A stretch of DNA of 64,000 nucleotides, from assembly GCA_949152475.1 (NCBI GenBank), contig OX424555.1, forward strand, positions 97,435,515 to 97,499,514, written 5' to 3'. Every line of letters begins with the position of its first letter. The first letter of the stretch is position 1. The DNA is from Terebella lapidaria (lineage: Eukaryota; Annelida; Polychaeta; Terebellida; Terebellidae). Positions 11,831 to 22,504 of this stretch are shown in pieces. Under the pieces are notes generated by a model. That model made no database searches. It was not told where the DNA came from and saw only the letters and a list, made by a program, of their open reading frames with translations. The position numbers and the translations under genes were made by a program.

Positions 11831-12239
11831 GAAACAGTGTTTTCAGTGTTTGTCATTCCCGGATCTACAACAATTCTTTGTCTATGAACTAATATGTCTT
11901 CGATTATGTACATATTTCTGGGATTACCTCCGTCATATGCCGATATACATGCATAACACATGGGACTGTTGGTGCCTCGCGGGAAAACATTTGGAGACGA
12001 AGCTACCGAATATCATAGTCGCAAAATATAGTCTTCACAACCGAAGGAAATATTCCGAGGATGACCGCTACCAATTGATATGACAAAACACATGTAATGT
12101 GTCGTACTGCGAACATTTTCTGCCGTAGTCCCGTTCAGTATTCAGAAAGTGGATTATTTGGTGTGATCAATGGATTATACAGATTACCAGAATCGACATG
12201 ACCAAAGATAAGTCTCGCGTAAGGATACATTAAACTTTG

Positions 12240-12377
12240 ACCTGCGAAATATGTAAACACGATTTCGTGGCACCTGACGTTGAAAGTAGCCGATGTTCAG
12301 ACTCAATTTTACGGGGGAAAACGCATTGTCACATGGCTTTGGATAGTTCGTTATGGAGTCTACGATGTACCAATCCC
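12240..12377 (+). other. Candidate small exon (Cys/His-rich)
   Basis: An open stretch reads LTCEICKHDFVAPDVESSRC then SDSILRGKTHCHMALDSSLW and SLRCTNPK, and ends at a good splice-donor-like AAGTAAGT (about 12.38 kb). The CxxC and HCH spacing resembles a small zinc-binding module, but I recognise no family. It is the only place in the window that looks like a possible host exon, and the support is weak. Confidence 0.2.
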
Positions 12378-12479
12378 AAGTAAGTCAGCTATTCTTTGAA
12401 AATCATCAAAATAATAGATGATATTTCAAGTCTGTGTGTTGTCCAAATCCACGTGATATTTTGAAAATGGCGCACTTCG

Positions 12480-12720
12480 TAAATGTGTCAAAGACAGTCG
12501 GGCATTTTGTGACAAATGTAGGCGGTAAATTCAAAAAGTAATTCTCGGCTCATAGACACTGACTGCTCCACTATGTAAAAAGTCGATGTATTCTAAAGAT
12601 TACGTGGTTGATATTGAGAACGGATGTACCAACTTTTTCGTTATGATCCGGAATGATCCAGACGTTTCAGGTCGAAGATTGTATTTTTCTAAAACAAGAA
12701 AATGACTCCTCTATTCACTC
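12480..12720. repeat. Right arm of an old diverged inverted repeat
   Basis: Inverted partner of the 9.64-9.83 kb sequence; see that entry. The following 12.72-13.32 kb holds nothing that I recognise. Confidence 0.4.
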
Positions 12721-13319
12721 CAATTGCAAAAAGTCACTTCGGACTACCGGAAGTTTTATGACAAATGCTCAGATTTTGTATGCGGTACTAAAGTCGTGAA
12801 ATTTACTGCCAACAATCGGCAGGGTTTCACCATCTTAATGAGCCGAACCGTATCACCCCCACCTACTCCACTGAACTTGACCAAATTCTGTCGAAATGTC
12901 TCCATCTAACCAAACACACAGAAGTCCTTTCCTGCCCATGTCCGTTACGTCGTATAGATATTCAGCAAAACGTGTCTGTTGACCGCTTGTATTGATTGAG
13001 TTATGGTCATGTAATCCAGAAAATTGAAATATATTCCGAAATTATGTTTAATACCCTCCCTGGGGAGAAGGTTGTTTGGAATAAATCAAACCTTATTCAA
13101 CAAAATAATTTTGCGATGTAGAATTCCATATCACTGTATCCGCTATTTGTTCATCAATTGGGGTGGATTGTACATTTCGCCTGTAAAGACCCACGAATCT
13201 AGCACAATTTTTTATTTACACAAGTTATTATTTATCGGCTTGCTCTTCTCTTTGAGGAATTGAACGCTTCCTTCAAATAGCAAATTTACGTGTTTTTCTT
13301 TTAATATTACCAAAACAAA

Positions 13320-13960
13320 CAAAATAAATTTGATAATTTATTAATGTTATTTATCCATGCAAGTTTATTTAGGACCTGGCATATATTGTCTTGAGGAGGT
13401 GGCCCTAATTTAATTGCTTGAGATTTGTCAACATTGATTTTCAATCCCGATGTTTTTTTCGAAATTATTCAATGTATGGATAGCCTCTTTTGTATAATTT
13501 TGATTACCATTGAGTATTAGGAAGGTGTCGTCGGCATATTGACCTATTTTGACTTCGAAGTTTCCGAAATATAAACCTCGTATATCTCTACATTTAATAA
13601 TGGCTTGAGCTAAATGTTCAATCGCTAGGATAAAAATATACGGTGATAAAGGATCACCCTGTCTACATCCCCGACCTAATGCAAAGAATTCTGAATATTG
13701 GCCATTATTAATGACACAACTCTGGGCACCATTATAAATAATATCAAACCATCTGATAAAATTTTCACCTTCCTGATATACATGTATGACCACTCTATCG
13801 AATCGAATGCTTTCTCGCAATCTAATAGTAGTAGCAAACCCTCCCGGTTAGGATCCATACAGTATTGCATTATATCGTAAGCCATTCTTGTATTTTCTTC
13901 AATAAATCTGTCTTTCATGAATCCCTTTTGTTGTAGCCCTTTTATGTGGGAGTACAGATG
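13320..13960 (-). pseudogene. Tx1/L1-like LINE reverse-transcriptase relic
   Basis: Read on the minus strand from about 13.96 kb downward: GLQQKGFMKDRFIEENTRMA, LLLLLDCEKAFDSIEW (motif A), then a frameshift with some residues missing near 13.80 kb, ENFIRWFDIIYNGAQSCVIN, LGRGCRQGDPLSPYIFIL (motif B), IGQYADDTFLILNG (motif C, YADD intact), NNFEKNIGIE, another frameshift near 13.43 kb, and INVDKSQAIKLGPPPQ. The GFMKxRxIxENTR and GRGCRQGDPLSPY blocks are typical of Tx1/L1-like LINE RTs. The fragment covers fingers, palm and the start of the thumb only. It is 5'-truncated where the GC-rich repeat at 13.96 kb begins. Confidence 0.8.
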
Positions 13961-13964
13961 TAAC

Positions 13965-14460
13965 GTTCGACGCCCGCTACCTAGGGCGCATGCGGCGGGC
14001 GTCGTGATTACTGAAACTACAACCAGGTAACAGTCCGTCCAGACGAATACGGTCGTCATGCATCACATCATAACACATCATAAACATATAAAACCACAAT
14101 ATACATCAGTCATGGTAATGTAGCCCGTGGTGTGTCAGAGCCTGAGGCGCAATGGGAACGGCGTACGTGGGCGTGTTGCTGGACGGCCTCTCCGACGGTA
14201 CTGCCACGGCCGCGGGGATAAAACCCCGGACAGCCTGACAGTCTGCCAGAGCCTGTGTCGCACCACCCCTGGGCGAGGGACTGGTGATCACAGGGACGAG
14301 CCCCGAATCAGTACAGTCCCCATCCTGGGCTCCCGATTGGAAATCGTCCCCGGGATCTTATGGCCCACTTCTAGCCAGACGAAAGGGACGTTGAGAACTT
14401 GGCCATGCTCACCCGTCATCCTCTCGCTTTGCTAGCTCTGAGAAAACTCCGAACACACAA
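13965..14460 (+). repeat. GC-rich dispersed repeat, family D
   Basis: Carries CAACCAGGTAACAGTCCGTC, CATCACATCATAACACATCA, GGTAATGTAGCCCG, GGGCGTGTTGCT, then CGGACAGCCTGACAGTCTGC and CAGAGCCTG. The same order of modules occurs at 29.30-29.65, 32.77-32.96 and 38.21-38.39 kb. It starts with a GC-rich palindrome, CGACGCCCGC...GCGGGCGTCG. It could be a terminal part of a larger element; class unknown. Confidence 0.5.
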
Positions 14461-14936
14461 AGCGGGCTTGGACTATTTAATATGCCTAAGCCAGGAACAC
14501 GAGGGATGACGTAAGACCATTGTTAGTGGAGCAAGAGAAGGATGGTGTGTTGCCGTGTCAATTGTTTTGACTCCGTTGTTCAAGAAGTTAATTGTCAGAT
14601 TTGCATTCTGCTTCATAAGAAACAAAATTGTTATTATTTTTAACATCAAGAACAAGGACTACAGTGAAATACTAACTTGAACTTAACATCAATTTTTAGC
14701 ACCCATTCTCGCCAAAAATATGTGACACCATTTACCACTTAATTATGAACAAAATGTACGTAGATTGAAATGAAATTGTAGTCATAGATCGAACATGTAA
14801 TGCACATGTTATTTGTTAATTTGAACATATTACGTATCAGCGGTATTATATATTGGCGTTAGTATAAAAAATGTAATTAATATCATTGTCCGCTCTATCC
14901 AAGGTACATCAATATACATCCCAGGATAATTTTGAT
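14461..14936. other. No recognised feature
   Basis: AT-rich sequence with no gene, RNA or repeat unit that I can support. Confidence 0.4.
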
Positions 14937-15130
14937 CACTGCGCGCTCCCAAATGTCCCAGCACGCTATGAGATTTCACTGCGCGCTCTGAGACTCTCGG
15001 AGCGCGCAGTGGGAGTGTTTCCAGTTCTCACTGCGCGCTCCCAGACTTACCAAGACGCTCTGAGATTTCACTGCGCGCTCTGAGACTCTCGGAGCGCGCA
15101 GTGGGAGTGTCACTGCGCGCTCGGAAAGTT
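14937..15130. repeat. Tandem GCGCGC-palindrome array
   Basis: Units begin CACTGCGCGCTC at 14937, 15029 and 15111 (spacing 92 and 82 bp). The two full units each enclose ACTGCGCGCTCTGAGACTCT then CGGAGCGCGCAGT, an 11-bp stem around a short loop. The sequence stands out from AT-rich surroundings. Short ORFs on both strands are by-products of the repeat. Confidence 0.75.
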
Positions 15131-15900
15131 TTGAAACTGTCGGCACGGCATACGGCCGAAACACGAGTATTGTTAAGGATTGATTGCATGTGATGGTCAT
15201 GAACCTAGCATTGACCAGCTTTCCATTCACTTATAATGTAAATATAAAGGTAACAAGTTCATGAATTTACACACCTCCAATCAACGTGATACTTTGCCTT
15301 TCTGATTGTTAGCCATCAACGATTACTAACCGAGACTCTGTTTCTTACTAAGCAATGTTAAATTTGTTAAATTCATCGTTTTCATATGTCATTTTCCGAC
15401 CTATTTCTCAGACTACAAAATACACTCACAACAGGGCGAGCGAAAGGATTATGCTGTGCAGCGAATAGCTAGTGAAGCCAGTAAAACTCACAGATGATAT
15501 GCACTCGGGTGCACCGAGGTGTTTGGGATTATGAATGTTCAGCTCATTGTATTCATCTCACAGAAAGTATAGCCCCAGATATTCTCATTATTTTGACGAC
15601 AACAAGGAATAAATATATGCAACACCCTGTGCTTGTCAAGCAGAACTCTCGAATCTTCGTTTTGGTGAAACGTATATAAATGATTTATCTAATCATCAAA
15701 TTTTACAGCTTTCGTGATATCATTTATGAAACCATGTCTCGGTTCATCATCCATGAGTATATGTGTGTGTGCTAGCCAAGTTTTAGGTCAGGGGATTGTA
15801 TTGTTTTGGTGATTTTGTTACCTTTACTTTCACATTATAAGTCAATGGAAAAGTGCCTCAGTGCAGTCACCGTTAAGTTACGTGCAATCACACCTTAACC
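15131..15900. other. No recognised feature
   Basis: AT-rich, with no domain-bearing ORF or repeat that I can support. Confidence 0.4.
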
Positions 15901-15901
15901 A

Positions 15902-15931
15902 CCTGCCGCGATCTTTGGGCAAATCGCCACA
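15902..15931 (-). repeat. 30-bp fragment of the Gypsy LTR start, reversed
   Basis: CCTGCCGCGATCTTTGGGCA followed by AATCGCCACA is the complement of the first 31 bases of the LTR at 41.38, 50.46 and 63.90 kb, with a one-base length difference. It is either a relic end of another copy or a motif shared with a related element. Confidence 0.55.
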
Positions 15932-16060
15932 CATATTTTTTTTTTTTGCGATAACACTTGTTATAATTTTATAATCGAAGTTCAATAAAGAAATAGTTTA
16001 AACCATAGTTTAATAAGGAAATGCCTGTATTCCATTTTATTATCATTTTAGCTTCCATTG

Positions 16061-16250
16061 TATTAGTCCGCCCGGGCAGATTATTAATCCGCCCGGGCAG
16101 ATTACTAGTCCGCCCGGGCAGATTATTAGTCCGCCCGGGCAGATTAGTAATCCACCCGGGCAGATTATTAGTCCGCCCGGGCAGATTAGTAATCCGCCCG
16201 GGCAGATTATTAGTCCGCCCGGGCAGAATATTAATGCGCCCGGGCGGATT
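16061..16250 (+). repeat. 21-bp minisatellite (CCGCCCGGGCAGA), 9 copies
   Basis: Nine units of 21 bp, consensus TTATTAGTCCGCCCGGGCAG plus A, each centred on the palindrome GCCCGGGC. Because 21 is a multiple of three, an open frame runs through on both strands (repeated RPGRLLV on plus, LPGRTNN on minus). I treat those ORFs as by-products. Confidence 0.85.
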
Positions 16251-16439
16251 ATTAATTTTTTTTGTCATGGCGCTTCCAGGCTTTCGTAGCTTCTTTTATA
16301 GATCTAAGTAAGAAATGACATAATTCATTCCAAGATTCCGATGGAAAAACTATTCCCGGAGTTATTTTTTAATTTTATTTTCTTTCATGTCGTTTATTAC
16401 TGTCTTCATTTCTGTTGAGGTGAAATCTTTTTTCGCAAA

Positions 16440-16720
16440 TTGAGCTTAGCTGGTAAGAAAGTTTATTGATGATATATATCATTTCCTATATGCTCACAAT
16501 TGATTCCTAAGCTGTTGGGTTGATGATAAACGAGATACTGGCCATTTTGTGTTCTGACCTTGAAGATGAGGTCAAAGGTCAAGGTCATCAGAATATTCGG
16601 CGTATATCATTTCCTATATGTCCACCTTGAAAACGAGGTCAAAAGTCAAATTCAAGGTCACGAGAATATTCAGCATATATCATTTCCTATATGTCCACAA
16701 TGGATATCTAGTCTGTAATC
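16440..16720 (-). repeat. Family A repeat, reverse orientation
   Basis: Three units of TATATCATTTCCTATATG with CACAATTGATTCCTAAGCTG and TCAAGGTCA runs are the complement of the array at 1-430. Non-coding. Confidence 0.7.
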
Positions 16721-17630
16721 TCAATATTAAGTAAGGTGCGTCGGTGTGAAACTTGGTGTGCACCAAGCTGTCGGTCGTTGAAAACTAACGTCCACTGGAC
16801 GTAAATTCTCAATTATTCGACAACTGAATAGTCGTAGATGGGTCGTACAAGTTTTGTAATCGTATACTAAACAATATTACCAGGATAACAAGTATTATCT
16901 GCGTGATATGCAAACATGACACTCTGGTATCATTGGGAACGAGCTCTTATCAAAGATTGCAGAGTAAAATTATCATGTCACATTATTATCATAAATATCA
17001 ATATAATTATGCTAACAACTGCGCATTTACTAACAACTTGAGCACTTACAGAAAACTCAAATTATGAAACAGTATTTGATCATTTGTTTCAACTTCACTG
17101 GAAATAGCCATATTTTTCCTAAATACTTCGGTATATTTATACACTTAACCAATGTATATGAGAGATTACATTATGATAAGTTTTAAATAACACTTTCCAT
17201 GGGTACCATCCTTTGCAATTATATGCATCATGTGTTAAACAGTGCTAAAGTACGAAACATGTGTAAAATATTGGAATCGCAAAAGGGTAAATGTACATTC
17301 ATTGTCATCGAAACTCTATGCAATTTAATTGTTAAAACTGAAAACCTTGACAACCAGGACTCAAACAAATATGCACTGATCCGTCGGAAGACACGCCGAC
17401 GCGTCGGACCAATGCCAATTTGCGACTTCTTGGTGTACACCACACGGGCGGTGATTTCACGACGGACGTTCCTACGACGGACGTAGGTTCCACCGACGCC
17501 TGTTTTACGACGGTTTGGTGCACTAGGCCCCTGACCATGTTTCTGCCGTAGCACTGCCGGGGTGTGACCAGGTCCCAGTGAGACTAGTACTTCATCGAAC
17601 CAAAAACCCGGTAACTCAGTACAACCATTT
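16721..17630. other. Mostly unrecognised sequence with a short CGACGG-rich patch
   Basis: AT-rich DNA. Around 17.38-17.54 kb there is a cluster of ACACGCCGACGCGTCGG and CGACGGACGT repeats and short palindromes. Short ORFs overlap it on both strands, but none resembles a known protein. Confidence 0.35.
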
Positions 17631-18210
17631 TTAGGTTACCGAACCTTTGGTCCGATAACCTATTGCCATGGCGTTGCGTCCGTCGTCCCGAATCTTCCCG
17701 AAATTTTGCACAAAAATGCCTAAAAATATTTCGAGAGGGAGGTATTTTTTAGTTTTTTTCCAAAATGGCGGCCATCTTTGTCGAAAAAAAGGCCAATTTT
17801 GAACTTTGGCGGCCATTTTCCCAAAAACTGTCTGCATCAGTTGGTGAGAATTTTGTTTCAAAAGATTCCCCGTATGTACCTTCATGATTTGTATAAGTTT
17901 TGTTGCCCATGAATCGCCGGTTTCCGTGTGGCGGCCATTTTGAATTTTTGGCGAGTCGGCGAAAAAAATTTGTTCGCCCCAAATCGCATTACTATCCATT
18001 TTGGGCCATTTCTAGGCAAAAAAAAAATTTCATCCTTTGAAAAAAGTTTTGGAATTTTTTCCTCCAGGACTGTCAGGACTGTACTCATAGAACGCTTGAA
18101 GATGGAGCTTAGAAATTGACACTTTCAAACAGGAAGTCATACGTGGCGACTTGTGTGGTGACCTTGAATTTGACCTTGGATGGCCTTGAAAGGTCAAAAC
18201 AGCCATTTTT
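17631..18210 (+). repeat. Family B repeat with GTCCGTCGTCC head
   Basis: Starts GGTTACCGAACCTTTGGTCC and CCATGGCGTTGCGTCCGTCG, then ATGCCTAAAAATATTTCGAG, then AAAATGGCGGCCAT modules. The same head is at about 29.20-29.27 kb and, degenerate, at 22.44-22.48 kb. The AATATTTCGAGAG module recurs at 32.40 and 37.83 kb. Non-coding dispersed repeat. Confidence 0.6.
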
Positions 18211-18780
18211 GGGTCGAAAAATGCTAAAATTTGAATCTATAGATGAAATGCTTGCAGATAGAGCTTATGTTTGCATAATGAACATATAGGAAGACATATA
18301 TGACACAACTAATGATGACCTTGAACTTGACTTCAGATGACCTTGAGTGCCAAATATCTGACTCGGAATGTGTAAATTGACCTGAGCGGCCTAAACGATA
18401 TCTGTGTATTATCATAGACATAGAGCCAACTTTCTATGTCTATGGTATTATGAACATATAGAATATCAAATGCCGCACACACACATGTGATGGTGACATC
18501 GAAGTCACACGGATGACCTTGATTGGTAAATCTCAGTCATATGTTCACAATGATAACCTTGATTGGTAAATCTCAAGGTCTGTTACCTGCCATGACCAAA
18601 CCAAAATTGTCCGGTAACCTATCTTAACCTTTGGGCTAATTTTTTCTTTCTCCATATAAGTAAAATAAGGTTTCGCTGAGCGAAGCACAACTGAGTGAAT
18701 TGATCTTCTGATTCTACGTAAACTTGTTTGTCGAGGTATTTCCCAGGTGTCAGTCACGTGTTCACAGTGAGCAATCCGTT
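18211..18780. repeat. Family A/B mixed diverged repeat
   Basis: Contains AACATATAGGAAGACATATA, TGATGACCTTGAACTTGAC, a direct duplication of TGATAACCTTGATTGGTAAA, and GTAACCTATCTTAACCTTTG. Old copies of the families seen at 1-1.9 kb. Confidence 0.5.
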
Positions 18781-19320
18781 CCTACAACATATGCTGATTT
18801 TCACATATTTTAGAAGATATATACACGGCTTTTACATATTTAAGTTATTCGGAGATTGAAACACTTTAAACGAGTATTTTTCAACAAAACATTATAAAGG
18901 AATGAATGTGAATCTTAATTGTGATGAATAACCGTTATGGCTGGACCATTAGGTGTCTGATTTTGCCTCAATCACTTACCTATCGCCTCGAGCATCTCTG
19001 ACGTGGCATTGTGTATGACGTCGAAGCACGTCGTGGCATTTTTGCTGTATGTCCCGGCACCCCGTTCTCCGAACGGAATGTGACTGTGGGGTTTAGACAT
19101 GGTGAATGCTGCAGACTAAACTCGTCAAGTGAACCCTGTACTGTGGCTGGCCTGATTATATACCATACAGTTATCTACGGTGGCTCAAATATGACATATT
19201 TATTTTTTTTATCTAGAATATTAAAATATTCTTTGTGGTCCTCAGAAGAATGGATCAAATAATGTAATTGACGGAATGAATCGCCGTTTGAATTCCACTT
19301 AAAGTGAAATTTAAGGTAGC
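18781..19320. other. No recognised feature
   Basis: Contains an 83-residue open frame (19011-19262, plus) that resembles no family I know. No other structure. Confidence 0.3.
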
Positions 19321-20150
19321 CACTGAAATCCTATGTATGTGTGTGTGTGACTTCCCACTTGAATGTGCCAATATTTAAATGCTATCTTGAATATTCTAGT
19401 TAATTCCGCACAGCTCCAATTATGAAAAGAAAAGTAGATGAAATGTTCTAAAGTTTGTTTCAACGACGAATTTCTTTTTTCTTAAAATGACTCAAAACAG
19501 AGAGTGACTTAATGGCCGTCCCATCCAGACTGGTAACTCAAGAACAACGGAACTTATAAATACACTTCATATAGGGGTGTATTCAGAGAAAACATCACTG
19601 AACACCATTTGAGAAAATGGCGGCCAAATTCCAAAAAGCAATGTTTTTCGACAAAAAAAGTTTTATCTTTCAAGGTCATTGTCATGTCAAATTCAAGGTC
19701 ACCACTGAAACCGTGAAATATGATTTCCCATTTGAATGTGCCAATACTTAAGCTCTATTTAAGCTCTAAGTCCGAAAAAATATTTCAATGCTGGAAATGG
19801 ATCAAAACAGAAAGAGACTCGATTTCTGGCTAAAATCGAAATGGTCATCACGTGCCGGCCAGCGAATTTCATTCACGTTTTCCTTCATAATGAAAGCCGC
19901 ATGGAGTAAACTCATAGATCACTTCAAAGTAGATTTTCAATATTGGCGCATCCAAATGGGAAATCGAATATTGCCGTTTCAGTGCTAACTACGAATTTGG
20001 CCTTCATTGACCATGAAAGATTCCGGGGGTCGGCGAAAAAGACAAGTTTGGTCCAAGATTAAGTAACTATCTTTTTCTAGTCATTTTCTTAGCAAGAACA
20101 AAAAATTTTTGGACAGACATTTTCGTCCTTTCATTTTTTCATAATGGGAT
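19321..20150. repeat. Family B repeat copies
   Basis: Contains AAAATGGCGGCCAAATTCC, GGAAATGGATCAAAACAG, CATGGAGTAAACTCATAGAT and CAAGGTCA modules, as at 0.4-1.9 kb. Non-coding. Confidence 0.6.
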
Positions 20151-20195
20151 ATATATATTTGGAATTTTATCATATGTTTGGAAATTATTATTTAT

Positions 20196-21275
20196 ATATG
20201 TGACTCATCATGACAAAATCAGGCATAAGTCGCAAATATTGATTTTATAGTACAGGGGAAACTACATAAAAATAATCATGGAAAATGATGAAAAATTATT
20301 TTTTGTTATCGTTTTATTGGGAGAAGGTCTACTTCGGAATGAACATGAAATTTTTGGATTATCTACCCAAATGTTTGAAATTTCGGTTGATGTTGTTATT
20401 TGTAATCATAACTTTACTTTTACTTTTAAACAACGAAAATTTATATTCATAGCATACTAGTACTTCCTGTGTGTCAAGAGAAATACTTTTATACAATAGA
20501 AATATGATTGTTGCAGAGTTTAACGTAGTATGCTACAAACAAGGAGGTAATATGTTGTCAAAATTTGAAAGTTATATCTTGAATATTATCTCTTCAAAAT
20601 TACATATTTTATAGAGTAACTGATCAGCATTCTAATACTGAAAAGAAAATAGGGGGTCACCGTGCTGGTTTCTTCGACATATTCGATCAAAAATCACAAA
20701 CATTCACTAAAATGACTTAATTTATGGTATTTCACACATTTTTTTTGCCCATATTCACATCTTGCATCTTGTTTTCCAAGAGAACGGATACGGTGACCCC
20801 CTATTTTCTTTTCAGTTTTAGAATGCTGATCAGTTACTCTATGAAATATGTCATTTTGAAGCTCTAGATTTTGTTAATACAATATTCTGAAAAACTCTTT
20901 GACCCCCTCCCCTCACTGTTTGGAGCGGACTATCTTAATGAAAAATGCCTTGCTCTTTAGTGTGATACCAATATTATCATAAGTTTTAGAAAATAACGAT
21001 TGGTGATAAGGAAAACTTGTAGTCAAAATATCAGTAAAATGTCAATTTGTGGGGAGGGTTATTAACATCCATCTTTTGACGCCATTTTCTCAGAAACAAT
21101 AAATCAGCGATAACATTCTTCAAATCAACATCACTTCACCCCTAGTCGAGATGAAAATATGGATTTTATACCACCAGAGAGAGAGAGTAACATCTCTGTT
21201 TCCTCGTGATACATGCATCCAAATTTTGATACTCAGTCACTCATGCCTGATTTTGTGGTGCAGGGTCACATATTT
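20196..21275. mobile_element. 1.1-kb TIR element with a nested palindrome
   Basis: The left end ATATGTGACTCATCATGACA / AAATCAGGCATAAGT is the inverted match of ACTCATGCCTGATTTTG...CAGGGTCACATAT at the right. Just outside both ends lie similar TTTGGAA(A)TTATTA / TTTGGAATAATATTA sequences that could be a worn target duplication. No transposase; the ORFs inside are AT-rich noise. Reads as a MITE-like or foldback element. Confidence 0.65.
20590..20863. repeat. Inverted arms (74 bp) inside the 1.1-kb element
   Basis: Arms 20590-20663 and 20790-20863 pair nearly perfectly through AGAGTAACTGATCAGCATTC and AAAAGAAAATAGGGGGTCAC, with a loop of about 126 bp. RNA from this stretch would form a long hairpin. 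Confidence 0.8.
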
Positions 21276-21468
21276 GGAATAATATTATCGCATGTAAACA
21301 TTGTATATATTTTGTGTACCTGGATATGCGTTCTATCTAGTACCTATGATATACTCTGATTTTTCTAACCAATTCTTTAATATAGCTACGAGCCCAGCAT
21401 GTTATTTTGCTGAAGTATGTCTCGCCTAATGATTTTGGTTAATTGGGAGGGCTTGGGGCGGCGCGCGA

Positions 21469-22178
21469 ATGTTGTTTGCACTAGTTGCTGATAAACATGA
21501 TAAGATGACAGCCCTTTTTTCCCACATAGACGAATGTGCTCTCGATTTTGGCCATGTAGTTCATAGCACATTGGAACATGCTAATATTGTTAGTAAATAC
21601 TATGAGGTTGACAAATTGTTCGAATATACAGCAGTGCATATCAATATACATAGCTTGCCTGAAAAATCTTCCAACCTGAAAAATATGCTGTATAGACTCC
21701 ACGAAAAAAATGTACCAGTACATTTTATTTTATTGTGCAAAAGTTTTTTTAATATTGCAAATGCTGACTCATTCACCATTCCTGGAGCCGGTTGCAATAA
21801 AACGTGTAAGTGTGACTTAACCTCGAGTGTTGCGAAAAAGTAGGACTTGTGCGTTGAACCCGAAATTACTGGTCGTATGAATGATAAAACATGTATTTCT
21901 GGAAAATTTAATGTTGATAACAATCTTTCAAAGAACCCTGATCAAATAGCAAATAAATTCTGCAATTATTTCACCAGCGTTGAATCTAAATGTGCAGCTA
22001 CCATGAAAAAAAATACGAAAAAAAACACTATATGTCATATCTTGGGACGAAATGAAGTGAAGTCTTTTTTCTTTTCCACCACAGACACAAAGGAACTACT
22101 GAGAATCATGAAAGTCATTAACATAAAAATCTAGTTTGGCCACGACGGTATTAGCACCAATTTTTTAAAACAAATAAT
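21469..22178 (+). pseudogene. CR1/L2-like LINE ORF2 relic, 5' half (interrupted)
   Basis: HINIHSLPEKSSNLKNMLY and VPVHFILLCKSFFNIANADS match the endonuclease N-terminus of CR1/L2-type ORF2. The rest of the endonuclease is missing. After an in-frame stop at 21841-21843 the same frame gives the linker (NPDQIANKFCNYFTSVESKC), another in-frame stop near 22132-22134, then GHDGISTNFLKQIMST at the RT start. The frame breaks at the 11.3-kb insertion and resumes at 33476 as IVHPLTIVLNKSLSEG. Confidence 0.75.
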
Positions 22179-22184
22179 GTCGAC
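22179..22184 (+). other. Target-site duplication, left copy (GTCGAC)
   Basis: GTCGAC lies directly before the element end TGTTGAACCC, and the same hexamer directly follows the other end at 33470-33475. With one copy removed, the LINE RT frame reads KQIMSTIVHPLTIVLNKS without a break, which supports these as true insertion borders. Confidence 0.85.
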
Positions 22185-22385
22185 TGTTGAACCCACAAAT
22201 GTTAAAACGCCCACAAATGTGAAAACCCACAAATGTGAAAACAAATTTTGTAAATCACTCACAAATGTGAAAATATCATTACCCACAAATGTGAAAAAAA
22301 ATCCACCCACAAATGTGAAAAAAATTTAACCACAAATGTGAAAACGGTTTTTGTCATTTGCCCACAAATGTGAAAATCAAACACA
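22185..22385 (+). repeat. Left terminal array of CCCACAAATGTGAAAA
   Basis: About eight to nine units of CCACAAATGTGAAAA, spaced by 0-20 bp, fill the left end of the 11.3-kb element. The partner array at 33247-33469 carries the complement in the same order near the tip (GTTAAAACGCCCACAAATGT is shared). Such end arrays are often transposase-binding sites; that role is inference. Confidence 0.85.
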
Positions 22386-22504
22386 GCATTAGGTTCCACA
22401 TGAGGAATGTCTTTTATTGTTATGTCTTTTTACGGAACCTTGTTCTGATAACCCATTGCATGGCATTGCGTCCTAGACTGGAGGCCAAACCTGCAAAAGG
22501 CCGT

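Noticed and set aside
16021-16311. Arg/Pro/Gly repeat protein on either strand
   Set aside because: Explained by a 21-bp minisatellite; no start context, domain or flanking exon.
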